Positions 18,891 through 26,726 of a DNA stretch of 64,000 nucleotides are shown here, piece after piece (the stretch's first letter is position 1; each line of letters starts with the position of its first letter). A program made the translations under genes and the position numbers. Under the pieces are notes generated by a model. That model worked only from the letters and a program-made list of their open reading frames with translations. It did not search any database and had not been told where the DNA came from. Source of the DNA: Bacteroidetes bacterium B1(2017) (GTDB lineage Bacteria > Bacteroidota > Bacteroidia > UKL13-3); the NCBI GenBank assembly GCA_002256395.1, contig NKJG01000001.1, positions 992,001 to 1,056,000 of the forward strand, in the 5' to 3' direction.

Positions 18891-19924
18891 TAGGGTGTAA
18901 AGGGTTTAAAATACGTAAACGAACAATAGTCTAATCCTACACGGGTACTACCAGAAGTTCCGGGCTGAGCCAACAATAAAAACTGGGTAGCAATAATTCT
19001 ATCTAAGTCTTTGTGACCTGTTCTATCGCTATTTCCAAAGCCTCCCGAGGTTGATATTTTTGTGTCATCGTAAGTAAAACTTACTAATTTCCAACCTGTC
19101 CAAGTTACCGGAAAACGATACGTATAAGCTCCTTCTTCGGCCGGTTGGTAAATGCCATCCATATTATCGTCTTCTTGAAACTCAATGCTCATTTCGGCCT
19201 TATTATCGCCCCAACCATATACATAGGCATTAAAGTATACCTTCTTTGGATTATCAGTACTAAATTTAAAATAATTTTCGCCTGTACCCTGACTAATTTT
19301 AGCTGTTAGGTTCATACCGCATAAAAACAAACTTGCGCTTGGACCATGATTACCAGATAGCACATAAAAGCGTGTTTTCTCAGCTGGCGAAACTCCTTGG
19401 TAATTTACCGAGGTACCATTAAACGCTTGCTGGCCTTCAGTAAAGGTATTGTAAGGTCTTTGCGGACTTTCAAAATCGTCGATTAAAATATCTACCGAAG
19501 GCGTAGGGCGCACATCTGTAATAGTGAGGGTATCAGAATAAAGTGTGTCGCTGTACTCTTCAAATGCCATGCGAGCTACACAAGGTTCGTTCTTTCTAAA
19601 GAAAGGAGCAAAACTTATGGTACCATCCCACAACACTGGGTTCAGTACAAAGTCTTTGGCATTGCCTGTATATACTTTTCTGGCGCCACTATTTAAACCA
19701 ATTACCTCTATCGTCCAATTGGTTCGTATAGATAATTTGCAGTGATAATTGATAATATCTCCATTGGCAAAATTGGCTGTAGTGGCGCTTCCTTTAAGAG
19801 GTTCAAGCACTTTAAACTCACCAAAAATATCTACCAACTCTGGGCCTTCTATGTTGCTATCTTTTTTGCAAGAACTTAGCAAAACAAAGCAACTAATTCC
19901 TATGTATAACAATAATTTGTTCAT
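18890..19924 (-). CDS. Lipoprotein, probable surface glycan-binding protein
   Basis: The 344-residue protein has a lipobox (LLSSCKKD). The N-terminal part (about 25-145) looks like an Ig-like domain (FKVLEPLKGSATTANFANGDIINYHCKLSIRTNW). From about 150 there is a jelly-roll-like domain (ILIDDFESPQRPYNTFTEG ... YFNAYVYGWGDNKAEMSIEFQEDDN ... WKLVSFTYDDTKIS ... TRVGLDYCSFTYF). It resembles the lipoproteins that bind glycans at the Bacteroidota surface. Specificity cannot be read from the sequence. It starts 9 bp after the preceding barrel gene. Confidence 0.68.
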   Translation of the reverse strand: MNKLLLYIGISCFVLLSSCKKDSNIEGPELVDIFGEFKVLEPLKGSATTANFANGDIINYHCKLSIRTNWTIEVIGLNSGARKVYTGNAKDFVLNPVLWDGTISFAPFFRKNEPCVARMAFEEYSDTLYSDTLTITDVRPTPSVDILIDDFESPQRPYNTFTEGQQAFNGTSVNYQGVSPAEKTRFYVLSGNHGPSASLFLCGMNLTAKISQGTGENYFKFSTDNPKKVYFNAYVYGWGDNKAEMSIEFQEDDNMDGIYQPAEEGAYTYRFPVTWTGWKLVSFTYDDTKISTSGGFGNSDRTGHKDLDRIIATQFLLLAQPGTSGSTRVGLDYCSFTYFKPFTP

Positions 19925-19933
19925 GCGTGTGTA

Positions 19934-21652
19934 TTAAAAAAAGAGGTTATACAATACCGTAAAACGATTAATTTTATATTGATTTTCTGGCAACAACTGA
20001 TTGTCCCAATTGCTTTGTTGATACTGCAACTTAAGGCAATTATGTTTGCTAAATTGGTAGTTAATTCCTCCAATTAATAAAGTTTCATTTAACTTGGCCG
20101 AGTAGGCTTTGTAGAAATTAATTTCATTAAACGAATTTCGTTGAGCTAAATACTCATTTCCTTTTGCTTGTATCATAATAGCAGCAACTTGCAACTCTAG
20201 TTTTGGAATAATTTCAAACTCAATTCCTGTTTTCAATTGCGATGTTTTCAAATCAATTTTATCAATTCCTTCGCTTCCATCGCGCTTGGTATTTTGCATA
20301 CGCGCATAAACACTTACATGCAATTTCTTTTTGCCTTTATATAAATCGCTTAAAGCTAAATCTGCAAAACCCTCTACATTATTAAACGTGCGCAAATTGC
20401 TAGTTCCTTGTCCAGTAATTTCATTGTAATACGCTCCATTCACTCCCAATTTAAGAACTTGTTTTGGAGCTGCCCAAGCCACGTGCATATCCGCTCCTTG
20501 TCTGTTTGGCGTGGCCTTTCCATAAGGCAACATGTTTTCGTATGCAGGGTTATATGCTTTTAAATCGGTACCCAAAAACATATTATAAATACCTCCATCT
20601 GTTAGCATATCCATGCTCGAAATTGGCCTTGGTACTTCTCTATTTGTATAGTACGGATACTCACTGGTTGTTTTACTAAAATCAACCCTACGAGATTGAG
20701 CACCCATGCTTCTATAATTTGTTTCAACACTTCGGTAGCTTGCGCCTATGCTCCACGTTTTTTGCTTGTTTTGCAAATCAAATCCTGCATCTAAAAAGGC
20801 TCCATTGGGTATAGTTGGTGCGTTTGTTATATTTTCATAACTAACCACAGATTTTCCAAACTCTGCTTTAAGAGCCAATGGCATTTCTTTTAAGCTAAGT
20901 TTTTCTTCTAAGCCAAAACTATGTACCGTGTTTTTAAACTGCCCGCCCGCAAACATGGCCGAGTTTTTTACATCAAAAACATGGGTATTATTATAACTCA
21001 AGGTAAGTTGCTTAAACGCTCTTGCCTCAATGGTAGCGCCAGATAAAAGCCTATCGGGCGTGCTAAAATAATCGGTTTGGCGGTTCTTAGTTATTAAGCC
21101 AGTAATATGCACATGGTTTAAGTATTTTGTAAAATCAAAACCCATATCGGCGGTAGCTCCTTGCTGGCGCCAAGAGTTGGTTCCATAAAATTTATCGTAG
21201 GTAATTATTTCAGAAAAGGTGTTTAATGCCTTTGGATTATTGCTACTTAACTCGCCTAAATTATTGTATAAAGTATACGGAGTCATGCGTGTGTTTAAAT
21301 CGCCCACCTGGTATTTTACACGCTTAAAAAGTATACCGCGTAAGTATAATTCACGTAAATAAAATGTAATGCCACCACCCCAAAAACCGTTGATATCATT
21401 GGTAACACGGGTAATTGCTTTTATTTCGGTTTCTTCACTTGGGCGTATATGAAAGCCTAAATCAAATAAGGTATAGCCTGTCATTTGCTTGCGTGCCGTG
21501 GTAGTATCTTTATTCAATAACTCACCACTAAGGCTGCTATTGTTTAAATTAAATCGGCCCGAACCAAAGAAATCTACTTTCTTCTCTTGAGCAATAACTG
21601 CTAAAGGAATAAAGAAAACACTCAGGAAAAAAGATCGTATAATCTGTTTCAT
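19934..21652 (-). CDS. Outer-membrane beta-barrel protein, non-SusC (second of pair)
   Basis: The 572-residue protein (start chosen at 21652, two bases after the upstream stop; an ATG eight codons earlier would overlap it by 23 bp) has a signal peptide cleaved near VIAQ. The whole mature part is alternating amphipathic strands with turns, and the last residues are FTVLYNLFF, with the terminal aromatic typical of outer-membrane barrels. No plug domain or TonB box is seen. I do not recognise a named family. It lies in an operon with GH3, GH16 and the GH158-like gene, so a porin-like or export/assembly role for glucans or enzymes is inferred. Confidence 0.72.
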   Translation of the reverse strand: MKQIIRSFFLSVFFIPLAVIAQEKKVDFFGSGRFNLNNSSLSGELLNKDTTTARKQMTGYTLFDLGFHIRPSEETEIKAITRVTNDINGFWGGGITFYLRELYLRGILFKRVKYQVGDLNTRMTPYTLYNNLGELSSNNPKALNTFSEIITYDKFYGTNSWRQQGATADMGFDFTKYLNHVHITGLITKNRQTDYFSTPDRLLSGATIEARAFKQLTLSYNNTHVFDVKNSAMFAGGQFKNTVHSFGLEEKLSLKEMPLALKAEFGKSVVSYENITNAPTIPNGAFLDAGFDLQNKQKTWSIGASYRSVETNYRSMGAQSRRVDFSKTTSEYPYYTNREVPRPISSMDMLTDGGIYNMFLGTDLKAYNPAYENMLPYGKATPNRQGADMHVAWAAPKQVLKLGVNGAYYNEITGQGTSNLRTFNNVEGFADLALSDLYKGKKKLHVSVYARMQNTKRDGSEGIDKIDLKTSQLKTGIEFEIIPKLELQVAAIMIQAKGNEYLAQRNSFNEINFYKAYSAKLNETLLIGGINYQFSKHNCLKLQYQQSNWDNQLLPENQYKINRFTVLYNLFF

Positions 21653-21653
21653 A

Positions 21654-23579
21654 TTAAAAGAATAGTTTAAGTTCAATGGTTGTTTCGGTTCCTTTTATAT
21701 TGTCTTTTACAAAGCTCTTATCTACTTCACTAAACCAACGTCTGCGGAAATACAAATTGGTGTTCTTAGAAATATTCATGTCTAATCCCAATCCAAATAA
21801 TCTTCCTTCTTGGTTTACAGGGTCGTTGTTTATACTACCAACTTTGCCGTCTTTATTATCGCCGCGGCTCATTTGCGAATTTCCTTTTATTATCTCTCGT
21901 CCATAGGTAGTAATTAAACTTACTTTTGGTGTAAGCATAAAAATACCATCCAACTCATGGTAATAAGTGCGTAAATAAGCCTTGTCATTAAATTGGGTGA
22001 GCACATTAAATTGGCTTTGGGCCGAACCAAATGAACCTACATACAATACGTAAAATGGTAAGAAGCTTAAGTTAACTTTTTGCTTTAATTGAACCTGCAA
22101 CATATTAAAACCAAGTAGGCTCTTAGCTAAGCCTTGTGCATTGGTATCAATAATCTGCATGGTTTGCGAGTAGCCTCTAAAATAAGATGTCCAATTGCTA
22201 TACGAGCCCACATTATTAGTAAATGGCGTAAACCTAGAAAACGGTAAAGCATTTATTTTATGTCCAAAGGCCAATTGTCTACTCATGGAACTTATTTCCA
22301 TAGAGCTCATAGATCCAATATTTAATTTGGTGGTTTTACTCAAGTTAAACCAAGCGTTTACACTAAATCCTTTTCTGTTATTACTCACCTGCCCCACATC
22401 TGTAATAGATCCAGCAAAGTTGCTTATACCTCCGCTACCACCAAGGGTTGAGCCATTTTGGTTTACTGCCGCCGAACTTAATATAGTTGTATTGGCACTT
22501 AAGAAATTTCCATAGTAATTTACAAACTGCGGACTTATATAAAATCCTTCTACCTCTATTGGAATACCTGTCAGTTTTGCTGGAGTTTTAATGCTCATTC
22601 TAGCTGCTTGTCCCCAACCATCTTGTTGTACTTTTGAATATAAACGGCCTCTTCCAAATTCTGCCGCCACTACAATTCCTTTATAGGTTAAATCATATGA
22701 AAAGGTGTGTAATTGTATGCCTGCTTGCTCTTGTGCCGTTGAATCTACGTACAACTTATAATCCATTAAGTTAAACCCAATGCTTTGATTTTTAAATTTC
22801 TTTTTAACTCTACCTCCCATGGTATAAGAAGGAATTCTATTGGTAGTAAAGGCCTGTGCAGGTGTGGTACCGTACAATAATCTAAATGAAACGTTTCCTG
22901 GCAGCTCATCACCATCTAGTAAAATACCCTTAAAAGGCTGCATCCCAAAACGCATATCCCTGCTAATATTTCCATACTCGTAATAGTTTGCAGCTCTATC
23001 AAATGAAACAGCATTTCCTTCCCAAGGCCAACGCTCATAAATACTGTAACGCTGGTATCCAATAAAACTACTAAATACCATTCCACTTAAATCAACCCAA
23101 TTAATACCACCCATGTGGGCGGTAAACTTTCCAACGTCGGTTTGTATAGACCCTGTTAAGTTAATTCCTAAGTTTAAATTAATGGGACTTGAGCCCGGTA
23201 GTCCAGAAAAATTATGGTACAAGGCATAGTCCATTCCAATAAATGTTTTGGAAGTGGGCTGAACCGAAAGGTTAAGTAGCATCATTGGCGGATCGCGATA
23301 CACATCACCTGTTCCTAAAATATAGGCCGGTGCATTTGCGTATGGATTGCCAGGTATCACTACAAAGGGCTGCTCTAGGTTTCGGCTTATACCAAAAAAC
23401 CTATAATAGCCGCCAACCGTAAGTTTCTTCAAAGGAATTAATCCCTCTGGACCAGTGGCAATAGGTTTATGCAAAAAATTGGTATCGGCCTCCTGTGCAT
23501 GCAATTGCTTGTAAGTTGTGCTTAGCAGCAAACTTAGGGTCAAACAAAAAAATGATTTTGAAAAGTATAGTATTTTCAA
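21654..23579 (-). CDS. Outer-membrane beta-barrel protein, non-SusC (first of pair, operon head)
   Basis: The 641-residue protein has a signal peptide (MKILYFSKSFFCLTLSLLL... to LHAQ). It has many amphipathic strands and ends IELKLFF, a barrel-type C-terminus. There is no SusC plug, carboxypeptidase-like domain or TonB box. It contains a short acidic segment near the end (RGDNKDGKVGSINNDP). It is the first gene of the seven-gene operon running to 12390, followed immediately by a second barrel. Two successive barrels at the head of a glucan operon suggest a dedicated outer-membrane complex, but the function is inferred only from context. Confidence 0.72.
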   Translation of the reverse strand: MKILYFSKSFFCLTLSLLLSTTYKQLHAQEADTNFLHKPIATGPEGLIPLKKLTVGGYYRFFGISRNLEQPFVVIPGNPYANAPAYILGTGDVYRDPPMMLLNLSVQPTSKTFIGMDYALYHNFSGLPGSSPINLNLGINLTGSIQTDVGKFTAHMGGINWVDLSGMVFSSFIGYQRYSIYERWPWEGNAVSFDRAANYYEYGNISRDMRFGMQPFKGILLDGDELPGNVSFRLLYGTTPAQAFTTNRIPSYTMGGRVKKKFKNQSIGFNLMDYKLYVDSTAQEQAGIQLHTFSYDLTYKGIVVAAEFGRGRLYSKVQQDGWGQAARMSIKTPAKLTGIPIEVEGFYISPQFVNYYGNFLSANTTILSSAAVNQNGSTLGGSGGISNFAGSITDVGQVSNNRKGFSVNAWFNLSKTTKLNIGSMSSMEISSMSRQLAFGHKINALPFSRFTPFTNNVGSYSNWTSYFRGYSQTMQIIDTNAQGLAKSLLGFNMLQVQLKQKVNLSFLPFYVLYVGSFGSAQSQFNVLTQFNDKAYLRTYYHELDGIFMLTPKVSLITTYGREIIKGNSQMSRGDNKDGKVGSINNDPVNQEGRLFGLGLDMNISKNTNLYFRRRWFSEVDKSFVKDNIKGTETTIELKLFF

Positions 23580-23669
23580 TGGGCAGTAATTATGTTGTAA
23601 ATCTCTTCACTATCTATCAAAAAACCGCTTTTTATTACCCCAACTCACCTACTTCAAGCAACATCAATT

Positions 23670-23688
23670 CTACTACATCGCTACTACA
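23670..23688 (-). promoter_or_regulatory. Candidate operator of the glucan regulon (copy 1)
   Basis: On the minus strand this reads TGTAGTAG, three bases, TGTAGTAG: two identical 8-mers with an 11-bp period, one turn of the helix. It lies about 90 bp upstream of the start of the first barrel gene. An identical arrangement lies upstream of the gene at 29474 and a weaker one upstream of susC. The neighbouring regulator at 23769 is the natural candidate to bind it. Confidence 0.6.
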
Positions 23689-23768
23689 TAAATACTCAAT
23701 GCACTGAAAACAAATTAATTATTACTTGCAACTATGTTTCTCTTTTTGTAACATTGGAATTCATAATA

Positions 23769-26654
23769 ATGCAAAACAGTACCCAAACACTTAAGCGCCT
23801 CTTATTTTTGCTACTTGCCCTAGGTGCTAGTAATTGCGCACTATTGGCCCAATTTCTTACAGGCGCTCCTCTTGTAAAGAATTTTCCTAAGCAAGTATAC
23901 AATGCAGGAACCCAAACATGGGATATCTGTGAAGGCGATAATGGCCTAGTTTTTTTTGCCAATAATAACGGACTTGTGCTGTTTGACGGAAAACAGTTTT
24001 CAAACTATCCCTTGCCAAAAAATACAATTCTACGCTCCATCTTTTTTGAACCTAAAACGCGCCGAATTTATGCGGGTGGTCAAAATGAATTAGGGTATTT
24101 CTCGTTCCAAACAAACGGCACATTAATCTTTACTTCCCTATCAAATCTATTGCCCGAAGGAACCAAAGGATTTGAAGATGTTTGGGGAATTGAGTTTCTT
24201 GATGGAAAACTCTTCTTTCAAACAAGTCGACAAGTTTTTAGCTACGATGGACAAAGCATAAGCTCTTTAAAACCTTCCGATAATTTATTAGAAAACCTCT
24301 ATTTCTTAACAAATAGGTTGCTGGTAAGCGATGCCCTTGGTGGCATTTTTGAATATAAAAAAGGTGTGTTTTCCCCTTTGGTTCAGGCCAGCGGACTAGA
24401 TATTTCCTCTATTTTGCCCTATGGTAAGAACGCTATGCTAATTACTACCTATAAAAACGGCTTGTTTGTTTTGCAAAATCAACAAATTAGTAAGCCTGCT
24501 ATAAACGATTTTGAGCTTAAATTAAATAGAATTTACCGTGCCTGCACCTATGGAAATTCGTATGTACTTGCCTCCAACAGAAATGGATTATATTTTTTAG
24601 ATAGTACAGGCCAAATACGCAATAACATTGGGGTTCAAGACGGTTTGCAAAACAATAATGTACTAAGCCTTTATAAAGATAAAAACCAAAATTTATGGCT
24701 TGGCCTCGATAATGGAATTGATTTGGTTCGATTAAACTACCCCTTTGGATATGTTATCCCAGATGGCCTTTTAAAAGGTACTGGTTATTGCATGACCGAA
24801 TTTGGCGAGAACTATTATTCGGGAACCAATAATGGACTCTATTTTAGAAATAAAAACAGCACTTCCAATACCGATTTTAAATTGGTTCAAAACACCGAAG
24901 GCCAAGTTTGGTGGGTACAAGAAATTAATGGAAAGCTCTTTGTTTCGCACCACGATGGGCTTTTTGAAGTAACTGGAACGAGCGCCATTAAACTTTCTGA
25001 CATTCGTGGGTGCTGGAAAATAGTGGCACTAAAACAGCACCCCGGCTATTTTGTGGTAGGTACGTATAATGGTTTGAACCTATTAAAATGGGAAAACAAT
25101 ACCCTAGCTCTTGTTAATAAACTCAGCCCCTTTAAAGAATCGAGTAGGTTCTTGGAAGAAGACGAGAATGGTACCATTTGGGTAGGACACCCGTATAAAG
25201 GTATATACAAATTAAGGCTTAGCTCCGATTTAAGCGCAATTCAGCAAGTAACACATTTTGGAATAAAAGAAGGTTTACCTGCTGAAACAGAAAACTATGT
25301 ATTCAATACTAGCGAAGGCCTCACATTCTGCACCAGTAAAGGCGTTTATGAATATCGAAATGATTTAAATAAATTTATTCCTTCAAGTTCGTTTAGCCCC
25401 TATTTAGATTCTACAAAAGTTTATAAGCGCCTGTTTAATGGCAAATCTGGCCGTGTTTGGGCAATCTCAAACAACGAAATTACCTGCTTAAAACCTGCCT
25501 ATAATGGAGTTGAATATACCTATACCAAACAAGTGCTTCCTAAACTAGATCAAAATTTGGTGGGTGGCTTTGAGTTTTTAAATGAGTGTTCAAATGGCTC
25601 GGTTTTTATGGGTGTTGAGGCTGGCTTTATGCAATTAAACTTAAACACAGTCTCACAATTTGTACAATCCAAGCCAAGTGTTTTAGTTACAGCCATTCAA
25701 TCACTCAATTTTTCCGATTCTGTTTACTTTAGATATATTGGCACTTCGGCCGAAATTCTTAACGTAGATGATCGTTCTATTGAGTTTTCTTTTAGCTCTA
25801 CCAACGCAAATTTCTTTAACGACCTGAGTTTTTCAAGCTACTTGGAAGGTTGGGACAAAAATTGGTCGGCATGGAAACCCACCACTTCTAGGGAGTTTAG
25901 CAGATTATCTTATGGCAATTATACCTTTCATATAAAAGCTAAATGTATGGGTTTAGAAGGCCCAGAAACCATTTTAACCATCCATATTCCTGCTCCTTGG
26001 TACTGGACCAAATTTGCCAAGTTTGCCTATTCTATTTTGTGCATGTTGCTAGTGCTTTTAATTGGCTTTTACCCTCAAATGTTGGTTCGGCAAAAAGCCT
26101 CAAGAATTATTGCCGAAAAAGACGATCATTTTAAACGCCAAACCGAAGCCCTTAGATTAGAGAAAGAAAGGCAAGAAAAGGAACTTATTGAGCTTAAAAA
26201 CCAACAATTATTGAAGGAAGTAGAGCACCAAGGCAAAGAACTGGCCTCGTCTACCATGCACATTGTTCAAAAAAGCGAAATGCTACTTTCTATTAAGGAT
26301 AAGCTTAAACACATCTCCCAAATAAGTAATGATCCTAAGATTAAACCAGAAATAAGCGAGCTTATTAAGAACATAGAAAAAGACACTATTATAGATAAAG
26401 ATTGGGGCAAGTTTGAGCTCTATTTTAATAATATACACGATAGCTATACCCAAAGCTTAAAAGATAAATATCCTATGCTTACCGCCAACGATATTAAAAT
26501 GTGCTCTTACCTACGTATGAATTTATCTACAAAAGAAATTGCCACAATTTTAAATATCTCTGCCAGAGGCGTAGAAATTAGCCGCTATAGATTACGCAAG
26601 AAAATGAACTTAGAAAACGGCATCAACCTCACCGATTATCTCTCAAAAATATAA
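23769..26654 (+). CDS. Membrane-spanning regulator: beta-propeller sensor, Y_Y_Y domain, LuxR-type HTH
   Basis: The 961-residue protein starts at ATG 23769 (one more ATG is five codons upstream, at 23754). It has a signal peptide, then a periplasmic sensor of reg_prop-type repeats (IWVGxxxKGIYKL, NLWLGLDNGIDLVR, GLPAETENYVF) over about 650 residues. A Y_Y_Y domain follows (FSYLEGWDKNWSAWK...SYGNYTFHIKA), then one transmembrane segment (SILCMLLVLLIGFY), a coiled coil (KERQEKELIELKNQQ), and a C-terminal helix-turn-helix of LuxR type (LSTKEIATILNISARGVEISRYRLRKK). There are no histidine-kinase or receiver domains, so signal and DNA binding are in one chain, as in SusR. It probably senses glucan oligosaccharides in the periplasm and controls the neighbouring operons. 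Confidence 0.85.
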   Translation: MQNSTQTLKRLLFLLLALGASNCALLAQFLTGAPLVKNFPKQVYNAGTQTWDICEGDNGLVFFANNNGLVLFDGKQFSNYPLPKNTILRSIFFEPKTRRIYAGGQNELGYFSFQTNGTLIFTSLSNLLPEGTKGFEDVWGIEFLDGKLFFQTSRQVFSYDGQSISSLKPSDNLLENLYFLTNRLLVSDALGGIFEYKKGVFSPLVQASGLDISSILPYGKNAMLITTYKNGLFVLQNQQISKPAINDFELKLNRIYRACTYGNSYVLASNRNGLYFLDSTGQIRNNIGVQDGLQNNNVLSLYKDKNQNLWLGLDNGIDLVRLNYPFGYVIPDGLLKGTGYCMTEFGENYYSGTNNGLYFRNKNSTSNTDFKLVQNTEGQVWWVQEINGKLFVSHHDGLFEVTGTSAIKLSDIRGCWKIVALKQHPGYFVVGTYNGLNLLKWENNTLALVNKLSPFKESSRFLEEDENGTIWVGHPYKGIYKLRLSSDLSAIQQVTHFGIKEGLPAETENYVFNTSEGLTFCTSKGVYEYRNDLNKFIPSSSFSPYLDSTKVYKRLFNGKSGRVWAISNNEITCLKPAYNGVEYTYTKQVLPKLDQNLVGGFEFLNECSNGSVFMGVEAGFMQLNLNTVSQFVQSKPSVLVTAIQSLNFSDSVYFRYIGTSAEILNVDDRSIEFSFSSTNANFFNDLSFSSYLEGWDKNWSAWKPTTSREFSRLSYGNYTFHIKAKCMGLEGPETILTIHIPAPWYWTKFAKFAYSILCMLLVLLIGFYPQMLVRQKASRIIAEKDDHFKRQTEALRLEKERQEKELIELKNQQLLKEVEHQGKELASSTMHIVQKSEMLLSIKDKLKHISQISNDPKIKPEISELIKNIEKDTIIDKDWGKFELYFNNIHDSYTQSLKDKYPMLTANDIKMCSYLRMNLSTKEIATILNISARGVEISRYRLRKKMNLENGINLTDYLSKI

Positions 26655-26698
26655 ATAGGAAAAGCCCTGTTAGCATTACACTAACAGGGCTTTCCTAT
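26655..26698. terminator. Bidirectional hairpin terminator
   Basis: An 18-bp stem (26655-26673 with 26681-26698, one bulged A, 7-nt loop) with core AGCCCTGTTAG/CTAACAGGGCT and A- and T-rich flanks lies between the convergent regulator and T9SS binding-protein genes. Confidence 0.85.
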
Positions 26699-26726
26699 CA
26701 ATTACAAACTATACTAAAACAAATTA

